This document shows, in pieces, positions 1 through 13,235 of a stretch of DNA of 64,000 nucleotides. The stretch is from Coturnix japonica (lineage: Eukaryota > Chordata > Aves > Galliformes > Phasianidae). The first letter of the stretch is position 1. Every line of letters begins with the position of its first letter. The translations under genes were made by a program, and so were the position numbers. The notes below the pieces were generated by a model. The model worked only from the letters and a program-made list of their open reading frames with translations. It was not told the DNA's origin and did no database searches. Location: contig NC_029541.1 of assembly GCF_001577835.2 (NCBI RefSeq), positions 2,599,141-2,663,140 on the forward strand, written 5' to 3'.

Positions 1-377
1 TATCTAGGTGACACACCAGGAATCCAGGCCCTCGTCTGCTCAGGGAGAAACACATGTGCTTCACTGTGCTTCAACTACCTGCAAAAATGCCATCAGGGCC
101 AAAACCTGAGACTGAAGCCTCAGCTCTGGAGGGAAAGCAAAGCAATGAGCTGAATCTAAGTCTTTTCCTCCCCTTGACAGTGCCTCTCCCACCTGTAGGA
201 AATGGATCTACCATGTCCTTTCAGCCCCTGCCTGGCAGGCTGCCACGTGCGTGGGAGAAGCACGTACGTTTTGAGCAGCCACGTGCATTTGCAAGCTTCC
301 CATTCATGCAGCAAGGTCTTCCTTTCATGCTTGAGAGCCAAGGGAACATTCCTGCATCCCTTCAGAGCAAGCATTAC
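1..377 (-). other. SLC26A9: SLC26A9 intron, 3' of last coding exon in window
   Basis: This stretch follows the donor CAG|GTAATG at the low end of the last visible SLC26A9 exon. I see no further exon of the family here; the next expected segment (after the YDVDPNQ sequence) is absent, so the remaining membrane helices and the C-terminal STAS domain must lie beyond the left edge. Open frames across it on both strands are intronic. Confidence 0.7.
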
Positions 378-3300
378 CTGGTTAGGGTCCACATCATAGC
401 CATGCTTGGCTGCCAGAGTCCTCCCCATGGCCAGGTTGATCACGTAGCTCACGATGGCGAGCGAGAAGGCTGTGCCAATCATGTCCTTCCACTTGCTCAC
501 AAGGGGCAGGGTGGGCTCTGGGAACCTGCATTCAGAACAGAGGCGAGAGGTGGCTGGGATGCTGGCATTGGAGGCAGGGATGTGTGTTTAGGAATGGTGT
601 CTGAATGTGTCTAAGCTGTGGTCAGGGTTAGGGGATAGTGGTGTGGTGGAACAGGGTACAGCAGATCTGCCTGGCAGTCCTGAAAGGGGTTGTTGTAGAG
701 TAGGGAGGGGTTTTCCAGGATATAGAATGAGGAAGAGGAAGGGAAGTTATTTGGATGGTGAGTCAGATGCGCACACATACTTACCCCATGCTGATCTTCC
801 CAACCACTGGCATGTTGTACTTTTCAGGCATCTTAAAGCTGCCAGAGATAGCAGTTGCAACTATTACCTGCAAATGCAGAGAGTAAAAGAGCAGAAAGAA
901 GAACGTGAGCTCTATCAGAAGCATTAAGTGGTATTTCCTGGGGCTGGTGGTAGAAAATCAGCACTAAATTCAGACTGGAACAGGAGAGAACATCCCATGC
1001 AGGAGTTTTGTTTCTCATGTTTGGTGTTATCAGGATGCAGGTGCAGCCCAAGGGGGGATGAGCTGTGTTTCAAGGGTATCCTCCACAAGGATGGCCCCAT
1101 TTCATACCCAAGAGTACTGCACTGAGCATGGATGTGCTTTCGTCCTCCAAAGTCCCCCTCAGAGCAGAACTGTGCATCCCAGGGCTGAGATGGGAGGGGA
1201 AGGTCTGTCACCTGGAGGTCTGAGGGACAGCTCATGTATTACTTACAATGATGATCTCCATGGGAATGGGCATCCGGATCTTTTTCATGTACTTCAGGTT
1301 GAGTTCCTTGACGACGATCAGGAGCACAGCACTGATCAAAGCATAGACCAGGGAGGCCACATTGGTTTTGGGCAGACCTTTGCAAATATCGATGAATGTC
1401 TAAAGGGGAGAGAAGAGAAGAAAATGCCGTGGGACTCCAGACCCAGTGAATGGTAGTTATTACAGTAATCACCTGCAAACACCCTGAGATGTGATGGGGC
1501 AGCAGTGCAGGTGTGCAGCCAGCTGCATTCCCCCTCCCTCCACCCTCTCCCAACCCCAGTTTCCCCAGCACAGTGACTATGGTGCCTGCAGTGTGGTGGG
1601 AAGGAGGTACAGGGAAGGTCCCTGTCCAAGCACCCACTTACATAGACGATAGCTAAAGGCCCGGTGTAAGATGGGACTGTCAAGCCGAAGACGTACTTGA
1701 GCACGGAGATGAGGATCTGCAGCCCTGCTGCTGTCATGAAGCCCCTGATGAAAGACTCTGACAGGTAGATAGCAACAAAGCCAAACTGCACGAATCCCAG
1801 GCACAGCTAGGGTAGGACAGACAAGGAATTATTAGAAACAGGCCAGCCCCAGTAGGGCCACTTCCAATATCTGCTCCCAGCCCTTGCTTCTGCTCCAGGG
1901 AGGATGAATCCCTGGGGCCAGCTTTGGACAGGGCACATAGCAGAAGTGGTGCAGAGTCCTTACTTGTATGATGGCAGTCAGGCAGGCTAGCGTGGCAGAG
2001 ATCTCCAGTCTGGCTGCTTCCATGGCTGTGGTATTCACGCTGGTCTCATTGGTAGTGTGGTTGAAGTACTGGAAGTCTGACTCTGGAGCCAGCTCATGGC
2101 AGACGTTGCCAACAATAATGCTGATGACTGCAAAAGTACCTTTGGCACAACACAGTGATGTCAGTAGTTTGCTCTGGAGAATGTCCTGCCCTGGAAAGCA
2201 CTCAGACAGGTTAGGCTGTCCTGAACGAGTCACTCAGCCCATCAGGGGATCAGAAACACCATAAACCAAGCCTGCCCAAACATTGCTACTCCAGGACACA
2301 CTGAGTATTCCCATCCAGTTGGTACTTAGCTGCTCTGTGCAGAGAATTGCTCTGCAGACTCACCTGGGACCATCTGGTGAATACCACCAAGGAAGAGGTA
2401 GGTTATCAAAGGGAAGAAGGAGGAGTAGAGCCCATTGACAGGAGGTAGGTTGGCCAGCAGCGCAAAAGCCATCCCTAGGGAACATAAGGGGAAGGTGCAG
2501 GTCAGCCTGGTCTGAGCAGCCCCCTCCCCATGCTCTGGTCCTGGTCTTGAGGATGCTGACAGCCCCAGAGCTGTGTGGCCAGGCAGAGCTGGAAGGGGAA
2601 GGGTCCACAGGAACAAAGAGGGACAAACAAATGGGAGGGAGAGCTCAGGTTTGCATGTGCCAGCAGTGACATAGGTAACCCCCAAAGGCTGGGGGGTTAC
2701 CCACTTGCATCACTGTGCTATCCCCTCCCAGTGGAAGGGAAAGCTGTTGCTTCTCACCTTGTGGCACTTGGATCGTCCCCGCACTGACCCCACCGAGAAC
2801 ATCAGGCAAGATGTACTCCTTGATTTTATACTTGGGAAGCCACACAAGTATTGGGAACAGGCTGAAGAGGATGAGCTTGAATCTGGAAGCTGAACATCTG
2901 GAGGAGACAAAAAATAAATATATATGCAAAGAAGCAAAGAAGGGAGGAAGTAAAGAGGGGCATGAGCAAGGAAGGAAACAAGAAAGCAAGGAAGGACCTT
3001 CTGAGCAATGACAGGGGTGGTTGTGCAGAGCCAAAGATGAACTTGTGCAGGTATGTGATCAGAAAACTCCAAGGATGTCAGTAAGGACGCTGTTTCTGAG
3101 CTGACACATGCAGCTTCTCACACTTCTGCTTGCCAATATGTGTGCTCTGTACCACTGCCTTCACTCTGCCAGGGAGCAGAGTGAGATTTCCTGGACAGCA
3201 CTCAGCAGGATAATTTGTTTTTCTTAAATGGAAGCCAGTACAGGAGCTGACAAAAGGAAACCCCAGCTGGAAAGCTTAAAGAAATAGTCTACATGCTCAT

Positions 3301-3683
3301 ACCTGTATCATCAGCAACCCAAACCCCAAAAGCTGCTTCTGTGCCTTACAGCATAACAGCTGATGCAGTGAGAACAGCATCCTGTCCCACTTGCTTCTGC
3401 ACCATGCATGTTTATCCCATGCTTTTCATCCATCAAAGACCGTGGAGGTTTCCCAGGCTTAAAATATGAACTACATCCCCAGGTCCAAATTATAACCCAA
3501 TTCCAGACCAGCTCTGCTGTAGTTTTACCCCAGGAGCAGGGATAGGATTCCGTGTTACCTGAAAAGGCTTTTCAACTTGTCCCCAACAGGATAACTTCTG
3601 CTTTTCTTCTCAAACTCTTCATCAAAGAGGCTGACCGAGTACGCGGGGCGTTCGATGGCATAGCGGGGTCTGGCGTGGCTCAT
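378..3683 (-). CDS. SLC26A9: Solute carrier family 26 member 9 (anion transporter/channel), 5' part
   Basis: SLC26A9 is an epithelial chloride channel/anion transporter of the SLC26 (SulP) family at the apical plasma membrane. Eight coding exons are readable on the minus strand: 3559-3683, 2758-2897, 2364-2474, 1964-2139, 1642-1806, 1247-1399, 785-867 and 378-525. All have GT-AG borders and matching phases, giving residues 1-367. The start is the ATG at 3683-3681, opening [16 protein letters not shown], the same place as in human. Diagnostic segments are [18 protein letters not shown] (sulphate-transporter signature region, ~61-78), [33 protein letters not shown] and [20 protein letters not shown]. 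Three N-glycosylation sequons (NHT, NET, NTT) lie in one extracellular loop, exon 4. The remaining helices and STAS domain are outside the window. Nothing looks broken. SLC26A6/A3 were considered, but the N-terminus is specific to A9. Confidence 0.95.
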
Positions 3684-6600
3684 CTCTGGATCATTTAAAT
3701 GTTTCCCATAAGAAAAATAGAACAAGCAAATCCAAGAGTGTGACTGGAGCTGCCCCCACCTGCTGTATAACAGACCGGACACCTCCAGCCTCTGGGAGCC
3801 CTCCCAGAACATCTCCACCCTAAATAGTTTCCCTGTGCGCAGAGGCAGGCGCTGGGAGTGGCTTCTCCAGCACCAGGGACTGCTGATCCCCATGAGCCTT
3901 CCCCAGCTACTTTCAGGTGATGCTAACAAGTGATGCTGTGTGAAGGGGACAGAACCCACCCTGGATTTCCTGGCAGATGAGCACAGGTATCAGCCTCGGC
4001 TCTGCCAGTGCCTGCCCTTTTTGCCTTAGGCAGGTCACTTAAACCATCTCTTGTCTCAGTTTCTCCACCTGCCATCAGTGTTGGCACAGCTGCAGCTCAT
4101 GCAGCAGCAGACATGGTGCTGTGATGAAATGTTGCTCCCATCCAAGCTGTCCCTGTTTCACTGCCCATCACACTCAATCACAGCAGCCTTCCTACGTCCC
4201 ATTTGCCATAAGAGCCCGTGAACTTGTCCTGGATCTATTATAGGAAGCGATGCACGGAAAGATAACTGTTGCTAATTCGTTTCAGTGATGATGATGCCAA
4301 AGCATCCTGATGGACTAGTCCTGAGTGGTATCTGGGTCTTACCAAAGAAGCTGATGAACTTCAAAGAGCCCTCATTTTACCATGACTGGGAAGAGGGGAG
4401 AAGCATTACAAGCTGAGGAGCCTGAGGGTGGAGAGAGGAAGTGGTCAGGCATGGATCAGGGTATTGGTAATGATCTGTGGCACAGCAGTGATGTAAGTGG
4501 GTTGTTGCCCAACACAGGAGCAGAAGAGGGGGTGGAAAAAGGAGGTGATTCAGACAGGAGAGTGGATCAAGAAACAACATCCATGTTGCCAAGGTTGCAT
4601 GGAATGATCTGAAGCCTCCCCCTTTCTCTTTCCTCACTGCTTTCAGGTACCACTGAAGTCATCACACATCCAGGATGAGCAAACGTTCCTGAGTAGGAGC
4701 AGTGCTGCCAGTGCTGTGCAGATCCCTGCCTGGGCTGGAGGGTGTGTGCAGCCTGGAGCAGGAAGGAACATGTGATGCATGCAGCCGAAACTTTGGGGGA
4801 ATTTAGGTCAGCAGATGATGCTAATGGGTTAAGAGAGGGAGGTCATCAACCCCACTGCTGCCTTGGGAATCACAGTGGCACCGAGTGCACCTTGCTGTTA
4901 ACCAGCACTAGCAATGCTTGGGAATTCAGGCTCTGCTCCACATACATTGCCATGGCTCATGGGACCCCCAGGAGCCCCTGCCCTGGATGGCTCTGAGGGC
5001 CCGGTGAAGTCCCCACAGCAGGCAGTGCCCTTCCTCCTGCACCCACAGATGCTGCAGCCACTGCCCTCTGCAGGCACACATCCACTGCCAGCTCTGCATC
5101 CCTTCCTACCAGGGATGCCCTTCCCAGAGACTGATTTCTGCCTTCTGGAGGATTGGTGCAGGCTGAGAACAGGCGACATCCAGGGCTCTTCTCCAGTCCC
5201 CTCAGCAAAATCCCCTCTGCTCTTCCCATATTGAGCTGCAGAAATCCTGTCCCAGCTTCACAGCCTTGCTCCAGGTCCCAGCCCTACTGCTCTGCTCTAA
5301 ATTGCCTGTTCTCCCTCATAAATATTCTTTACCCCAAGTTCAGACCATGCAACAGGCTCCTAAGGTTGACAAACCCAACAGTTTTGGTCTCCCAGCTTTA
5401 TTTCTCAGCTCCATTGCTGCCCAGCAGCCTGCCTGCCATCAGACAGACTGAATCAGCCAATTATATCACAGCTCTTTAATGAATTTCTCCCGCTGAGCAA
5501 ATGTGCTGGCAATCAGGAAAAATAATAAACAAGGCAGGAATAGAGGGGAAAATATCCCCATGATTAAATTCCATCTTAAACAAACAGGCTGATGATGTCA
5601 GCGTCTCGGACAGAGTCAAGTTCTTGACTTGGCTTATCACTGGCCTTGCCCTAGATCAAACAGCAGGTTAAACCTTTGAGATTTTGGTATTAAAGAGAAC
5701 CAGCCGTGAGATTGTGCCCTGAACAAAGGCAGGACCAGCTGTCCTGGTGTTAATGGGTAAGACCATGGCAAGCAATGCAATGCACGTGGGAAGGGAAGCA
5801 GAGCAGCAGCGTGTTGTTGCCTCAAAGGGACCAGGCTTTCTTAGAGCTCAGGTCCAATATGGGCATGGAAATAAAGGATGGAAATGGGGGAGAGCTCAGA
5901 GAGCAGATCTCCTATGTCTCAGTGCCCATTACAAGCTGAGACTTCAGGAAATCTATTTCTCTGTGTGTTGGCTGGAGTGGGTGACGCTGAGAAACGTGAT
6001 GTGGATGAGCCCACTGAGCCTGGCATCTTGGAGAGCTCAGGAAACACTGTGGATGTAGCTGTGATGTGAGACCTGGCGTTAGCAACAAGTGAAGGCAGGA
6101 CCACATCACTCTGAGACTGTGATATGGGTGATAGGTGTTGTGCCAGGTCACAGCTGAGTCCCACCAGGACACACCTGGCTGCTCCCTGCCCTGCTGATCT
6201 CAAACCACCTTGTGTTTGCCAAGCACAGACTTTTCCTCCCAGTGTTCATCTCGCAAGTGCACTCGCTGGGCTCTTATCTCCTGTCCCCGTGCTGGTGATA
6301 GCTTTGTTTGGGAAAAGTCACATTGAGGTTGATAGGACCCATTGGCGTAACGCTGCTTTCCTGTGCTGGTACAGCCCAGCAATGGGACTCCAGTCCAGGC
6401 AATGGGAATCAGAATTTGGTGAGAGTACAATGTGATCTGGAGTCGTGTTGTGCACAATATAAGGGCCCAAATTCATCCCAGTTTGGGAGTGTGGCATTCA
6501 AGGAATGCCCATCTATAACTTAGAGAGAAAAGAAATCAGTGCTCTGGAAATACTGTTGACTCCTTTTTCTACCCCCTTTCCATCCCCCTTCTCCTTGCAC

Positions 6601-9600
6601 AAGCACATGCACACACAGATCTTTTGCTGACTATTAGTGGAGGTCAGAGGTCTGGCCCCTTCCAAATCCTGGCTGGATCTTTGTTAGAAACATCTCTCTC
6701 CCAGCTCCATTGCCCAAGAATGGGCTGTAAAATGCTGCTTTCCCCCACCCCAGGAGGCAAGGTCTGGCCACAGACAGCAAGCACAGGTGCAAGGGTTTGG
6801 TTGCAACACCAGGACAAGGTCTTGACTCTAGCTGCTCTGAACCACCACTTCCAGCTCCCACTCACAGCTCTGACTGCAGGTGCTATGGGAGCCCTGGGGC
6901 AATGCAGCAAAAGGGCTCACATCTCTGAAGCTGTCACCTCTCCCCTGCAACCCTTGGATGCTCACATGCTGAGATGGGGCATGGAGAAGGACTGGGTGGT
7001 TATGGTGCTGGATGCTGAAGTACTGGGTGCTGCAATGCTAAGGGCTGAGGTGTTGGATGCTGCCATGCTGGATGCTCCCCATAGCTGAGCTCTGCCTCAG
7101 CCTCACATCTGCATCCATCTCACACCTTCTCCCTTTCACACCTCCAGTGTCCAGCTGGGCTTGCCAAGCACTCAGGCAGGAAGAAGAGGAGGAGGTGGAG
7201 GTTTCTGCCATCAGTCAGCTCAGATATTACAGAAGGATGTGATATAATTCTCCCCACTATCAACACCAGTCAACCCTGCAGGTCCACTCCCATGTCTGTC
7301 ACACTCTCAGGCCTCTTGGTATCGAGTCTGGCTGATGGTCCTCACCAGCAGCTTGTCACCAGGGCAGTGCCTTCAGTGGGGCTGTTTGGCAGAGAGCATC
7401 TTTTCACAGTTAAATTCCCTTTGACCCAACTTGCCTTTAGCTTTGTGTTGCCCTAGGGCTTATCTGTAGGAAGAAAGCACCTTGAAGAAGTGAGGTCAGA
7501 TCTATAGCCCTGTGTTTTTGGTGTAAGTATATTGGTAATAAATGCCTTTCCTAATAGTGCAGATGAGAAGGTGAGCAGGCAGAAGTGGAGAAGCAGGGAT
7601 CGCATTGCTGAGCTGCCAGCTGCATTCAGCAGCATGCACTGAATGTGGGTTTATAACTTTCTATCACTCCCTCCCCTTTGGATACAGAAGAGGCTGATGC
7701 CAGTAGAATATGTTGTTCAGTGATGAAAAATATCCCACCCCAAAGAGGGCTTTTAGCCTTGGAAAAGTCAGAATGACAGTCTACAACGTTCAGTCTACTC
7801 TCCTTTCAGAGCTCAGGTTCCCTCACAATGGCCAATACAATAAATGCTGGGGAGACAAGAGAATGAGGGAGGCACGAGCTGATCCTGCCTGACTGCTGGG
7901 GCCAGGATGGATCTGCTGATGGCCTCAGCTCCATCATCCCTCTGAGCAGCCCACACTGCTGTGCTTTCACCACAGAGCAGCCAGGCATGGAACCAACGCT
8001 TTCTTTCTGTTTAGATTAAACATTTGAGGTGTTTGGTGGGTGATTTCCATCAGGCTCTCCTCTTGTTTGGAACAACCCAGCCCAATGCGGGCAGCAACAG
8101 CGCTGCGTTCTGCTCCCGTGCAGCACTCTGGAAATAGCCCTGGGCTGCTGCCAATGTTTGATGTACCACTTCACACGAGTTTCTAACCAAACTAGCTCTG
8201 CGCTTGGTAACCAGAATAATAAGATCTGCAGACATCTGCCAGCTAAGGGAGGTGAAGCCAAAGTGTTTGGCTCGAAGGGAGTTTAAAGTGCTGGTATTCG
8301 GCAGCCTGACTCCTGCTCCTTTTAATGCCTCTGTTAATGCAGCAAATGCTGTGGGCACAGGGATCTGCTCTGTGTTGACAGCAGGTTAAACAAGCCCAGA
8401 TTTGGCCAGCTCTTTCCATCATGTGTTTGATCAGCCCGCATGCTCTCAGCTCCTGCCCTGCCCTCTGTGGCTCCTGCTGTTGCACCCAGCGCCGTGCCCA
8501 GGGGGCTGTGCTGTGCACATGGAGCCCATCCCAGCTGGGAGATCCACAGCAGCAAAGAGATTTGGAGCTAAGAAAAGGCACAGTGTGATGGCTCTGGGGG
8601 GACAGAACATCTCAGCCTACAGCCCCAGCTCATTGCCTTCAGCCACTCCACCTCACCCTGCAGCAGGGACCCCTTCCATCCTTCCCCTTTCTGCTAGGAG
8701 GCAAGAAAGGGAGCCAGGATGGAGATTGACTTTTGGGATGTATCACCAGCTGGGGCTCCATGAAAGTGCTCCAGGAGCTGCCAGCTGCCCTGCTCTGTGC
8801 TGGTGGCAATGCCTGGAGGTGTCACCTTGCTGCGGGCAGTGCTGGTTGCCAGCTCCTTGGCAGGCAGAGTGCAGCGTCTGACCTTAATGGCATTTGCTTC
8901 TGTTCCTAGGAAGCACTGTGCCCTTCCTCCCTATCCCTTGGCTGCTCCCTCCGAATACAGAACCCTTGGGATGGGGAGGAGGAAAGGTTTGAATTAGAGG
9001 CAGAAAGGAAGGTTTGGCCTCCCTCGTGAGTCTCTGCATGCCTCCAACACAGACCTCACCCTCCGCCTTTGAAGAGCAGGTGGGCAACACAAATCCCAAA
9101 GGAATTAATAAGTCTGCAGGCTGCAGCATTCTTGCACTGAGCCGGGTTCCTGCTGAGAGCTCTGTAGCACAAACACCTGCCGGTCAGCAGGTCCATCCTC
9201 CCCTAGAGGTAGAGGGTAGGAAAGCTTTTCTCTGCTGGAAAGCTCTGAATTGGGGCAGAAGTGCTGTGTGGCAGATGTCACTTCAAGGACCTCACTTCAA
9301 AGGAGGGAAGGACAGGTCCCAGCTGAAGCTTTCAGATCGCTTGCAAGGAAGGCATGGATATATTTTAATGGGGCAGAGAAGAAAGCAGCCTGCCCTCATG
9401 AACAGCAGCGTACAGCAAAGGGAGGAATTCTTTTCTAGTGTGTATTTGAGGGACATTGCCCAAGCTGAGCTGTCACACCCCAAGCAATGGCATCGGAAGG
9501 AGATGCAGCCCATGCACCCAGGCTGCACTCCTCATTTCCAGCTCCAAAAGCTCCTCCTGTTCTACCTGTGTGCTCACAGCCATTCACCTGCTGCCCTGGT

Positions 9601-10114
9601 TATCAAAGACCCCTCACTCAGTCTGGATTCCTATGCACAGCAAATGCTCCTCACCCGTTGCGCAGAGCTGCAAATACCTTCTTGCTACACCTGCATGTGC
9701 AAAGTCTAATCTGTGCTGTGACATCTTCGGCACAGGGACCTGTTACAGATCCCACACACGGGATGTTCTGATAACAAGGATCACTAAACTGAGAGTCTCT
9801 CATCAATACTATAGCAGGGAAAACCCCATGTGGGTCTCAGCAAGAGGACAAGATGGCAAGATTTATACCAGCAATAACCAATTCAGATCTTTGGCTCTTT
9901 CAGCCTCTCTACATAAATCAACCTCTCGGTTTGCAGGTGCTGCTGTAGTTCTGCTGCCTCAAATCCCCTTTGCAAGAAGAGGGGAGGGAGGAAAAGAAAA
10001 AAAAAGGGACCAGTTCTCCAAATAGTGAAACTCACACCCAGTGGCCGTGTAAAGCAGAGGGTAAATCCCCCACGCCCACCCAGACAAAGAGCGGATTGTT
10101 GGAGCCGGGGTTAC
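3684..10114 (-). other. SLC26A9: 5' UTR remnant and inferred first intron of SLC26A9
   Basis: Upstream of the SLC26A9 ATG there is no further coding sequence that I recognise. An acceptor AG lies directly before the ATG (minus strand, about 3684-3687), preceded by a pyrimidine-rich stretch, so the first coding exon probably begins there and is joined to a non-coding exon further upstream. Several open frames of 100-230 codons occur in this interval, but they lack domains, good starts or compatible splice sites. No clear transposon was recognised. Confidence 0.45.
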
Positions 10115-10215
10115 CTGTGCCTCGCCGGGCGGAGGAAGGGCCGGTCCTATGCGGAGCCGCGGAGGTGGCACGGAGAGAAGAGCGACGGAGCTGCCGAGAG
10201 CCGCGCACAGCTCTG
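10115..10215 (-). other. SLC26A9: Candidate non-coding first exon of SLC26A9
   Basis: On the minus strand a CpG-rich block ends in a strong donor, CAG|GTAACC (exon end at 10115, intron GT at 10114-10113). A CCAAT box and a TATA-like element lie at normal distances upstream, so a transcript starting near 10215 would give a first exon of about 100 nt. Linking it to SLC26A9 is inference: it is the only good minus-strand promoter upstream, and the human gene also has a non-coding first exon. It could belong to another transcript. Confidence 0.4.
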
Positions 10216-10300
10216 CGTTCAAATAAGCCCCGTGAGTCATTTATAAATCACCTCAGTCAAGGGGACCGAGGGCTGTGCTCGGCGCCTGATTGGCTTCTCC
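10216..10300 (-). promoter_or_regulatory. TATA/CCAAT promoter candidate, minus strand
   Basis: ATTTATAAAT lies at 10239-10248 and ATTGG (CCAAT read on the minus strand) at 10289-10293, about 45 bp further upstream in the minus direction. A TGAGTCA AP-1-type motif adjoins the TATA element at 10233-10239. The TATA palindrome alone gives no direction; the CCAAT spacing and the donor at 10114 both favour minus-strand transcription. Confidence 0.45.
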
Positions 10301-11812
10301 GAGGTAATTGCAAGCAAGTACACCCAGGCTGAGCCCAGGAGATAGCTGGGGAGATAAGGAGAGATCTGAAGAGGGACAAGGGGTTGGTTTTTTTTTGGAT
10401 GTCCCCCCTCACCCCACCCCTTTCTGCTCTGTTTGATCCCCTGTACAGGTCCTGCTGCTCAGGGCTCCCCGTGACAATAGCCCATATTCAGCGGACCCCT
10501 CCCTCGCTCCGACCGCACGCGGTGAGCAGAGGATGCTTTGTTGGCCAGGGCGCTGGGCAGCGTCTCCTGGTCTTTGTGATCCAAAAGGGACAATGGGGTG
10601 TATTGTGCCAGGGCCTGAACCCCGGGCTTTGAAGGCTGGATTGGCAGGAGAGAGCGGCTTGTGTCTCATTTCCAGGTTCAAAGAGATGAGAGGAAAGGAA
10701 TCGGATGGGAAGTGATGGGTGAGGGCAAAGGGCTCATCCTCAGCCCGTGCTGCATGGAGCCGTGCGGCCGTCTGTGTGCTTGGGATGTGATGAGATGGAC
10801 AGCACCCATAGAACTGCCACAACACAGCTCTGGGTGTGGGAGGAACTCATCCCTGTGCTCCTGTTGTGTCCCAGATGTGAATCATCTGCAGGGAAAGTGC
10901 CTCTGCCTGCAATGCTCCAACAGCGAGACTAAAAAGCAGATGGGAAACCTGCAGGGCATAGGAAAAGAGATGGAAAGGTGGAGGCAGGTGGTGGGATGGC
11001 AGGATGGATGAGGGCAGCCATGCGGCCATCAGAGCAGAGAGCTGTTATAGATGGCATCAGCCACAAAACCTCATCGTATGGGAATCAATAGCTGTGTCTG
11101 CAGCGCACCAAAGCAACACCCTGCAGCGGGGTGCTGCCACAGGGGGCTGATTCATTGCCTTCTGACAGACAGAGGTAATAATTGCCAAGCACTTCTCCTG
11201 TAAATATCATTAATAACCCGTATCAACTGCTTTTTAAAAGGGCGGCCTGATAGGCAAGGAGCCCTTTGAAACGGAACTGTGTGACATGGCAGGAAAACAG
11301 CCAGGCCACCCCTGTGCCCAATGGTCGCTGGTGCTGTGTGAGCCCAGGGAACAGCCCCAGGGGTCCAGGGGGTCTTTTTCTGGCAGGTATCTGAAAGATG
11401 CAATTTTTTTGGTCCTCATCTTCTTAAATCAACATCTCAGTGTGGGGCTGGAGATGTGACCAAGGGACATGGGGGTAAATGGCTTTGATAAGACTTGTAC
11501 CTAAGAATGGGATAGAACCCAGAGCCCTGAGCCCTTGCATCCCCTCTGACCACAGCTGCTTGTCTTTGGGAAGAGGCAGCTCCATGCAGTGGTCACCCAG
11601 CCACCCCTTGTCCAGAGCAATGCTGCTCCCCTTGGCTGGAGCCACTCCAAAGTCCTGCTGGGTGTGATCAGCCCCGTGCAGCCACTGATGGTCCTTTGGC
11701 ATTTCTTGCAATGGGAGGTGCACTCCTGGGCAAATTCCAGTCTCAATGATTATAAATAGAACCCCAATTCTTCCCCTTCCTGCTGCAGCCCAGCTCTCCT
11801 TATAGGATACAG

Positions 11813-11858
11813 TCCTGACCCCAATCCTGACCCCAATCCTGACACCCAATCCTGACCC
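11813..11858. repeat. Short tandem repeat, unit ~12 bp (CCTGACCCCAAT)
   Basis: Four head-to-tail copies of CCTGACCCCAAT, the later ones with small changes, are visible directly. The open frame reading through on the minus strand is repetitive and not a gene. Confidence 0.85.
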
Positions 11859-12174
11859 CTGCCCCAAAGCAGAAGGGCACTGAGGGGTGTGAAGGCACCT
11901 CAGGGTCTTCTATGAACCCAGCACAGAGCACTGAGTGCACGATCTACCGAGCTGCTTATCTTTGGGTCTGATAACAGCATACCGAGCAGCGCGATGTGTG
12001 GATTTATTTGCAGATGATTAATATTAGCAGATACATTGCACTTATTGAGGGTAATAATTCAGTGGTAATTTACTGCTGGGAATGATGGGAAAGCTTCCTT
12101 GAAGCCTTGGGTCACAGAGGGGAGGTGGTACAGCCCCCAGCAGGGAGGGGGTTGCTTTGTGGGTCCTGCTGCTG

Positions 12175-12334
12175 CCATCCCATCCCATCCCACCCCATCC
12201 CACCCCATCCCATCCCATCCCATCCCATCCCATCCCATCCCATCCCATCCCATCCCANNNNNNNNNNCCATCCCATCCCATCCCATCCCATCCCATCCCA
12301 TCCCATCCCATCCCATCCCATCCCATCCCATCCC
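12175..12334. repeat. (CCCAT)n satellite with an unresolved 10-N gap
   Basis: Near-perfect CCCAT pentamers run for about 160 bp, with CACCCC variants at the left end. Ten N bases at 12258-12267 interrupt it, so the true length is unknown. The frames through it (HPIPS or GWDGM repeats) are artefacts of the pentamer. Confidence 0.97.
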
Positions 12335-13235
12335 TGCTTTATCTGGGCAGGAATGAGGAACACCACAAGGGAGATAGTGGCATTATTTTCAGTGCTGAGC
12401 TAAAGAAGGGAATGCAGTGTGAAGCTGGGAGGCGCTGCAACACATTGGGCATTATGTGGTGTGAATGTAGAGCTGCTGAGAGCTTTCTGGATATCTCCTG
12501 TGTGTTCGTAGCCTTTACTGCCTTCCTCAGCCCCAAAGGCAAAGATGGGGAGTGATGAGCCCATGTCCCATGTGTGCCTATAGCCCTGTGATATATGGTG
12601 TTGGTTGACTTCCTTATGGGAAACCCATTGGCCAGGCAGGAGAGCAGGAAGGGCATGATGTGATCTGTACGACAGCATCTCCAAATGGGAGGTTTGCAGC
12701 ACAGTGCTCCCCATCCCAAAGGGCAGAGCCTCAGTCCCATATAGGACATGGATGGGGCTGAAGGCAGCACCCAGCTGACTGCCCATCCTGCTCTGCCTCG
12801 GGTGACCTTGAGCATGGGCTGTTATCTCACTTGTGAAATAAGCACAAGATAACTGCCTCCTCTGAGGGAACGCAACGTGTGAGCATCAGCAGAAGCGCCG
12901 GGAGCGGGGAGCAGCCCCAACACACACCTTGCTCTGAAAATGCCTTGCATTGCGGGGCTGGGGGGGTGCGGGGGCTCAGGTGCAGCGGGGCCGTGGGTGC
13001 TGGTGCTGAGGAATTTGGGCTCGGGGCTGGCTGCAGGCTCTGCCTCCCATTGCTGAGCCCTATACCCCCTGGAGGCTCTCTTCCCACTCTTTGAATTAGC
13101 AGAGCCATCAGCTTTAAGGCTTTTTGGATTCCAAGAAAGGGAGGTTTTCCAATTTGTAAAATTCCCCCCCTGAAATAAGTGGGGGGGAGGAGGGGAGCCT
13201 CCTTCACAGTGTGGTGTGTGGTGGTGCAAAGCTTT

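Noticed and set aside
9014-9709. 231-codon plus-strand open frame
   Set aside because: It starts at TTG, has no domain, and lies in the inferred SLC26A9 intron.
12175-12334. Proline/histidine- or GWDGM-repeat proteins
   Set aside because: They are translations of the CCCAT satellite across an N gap.
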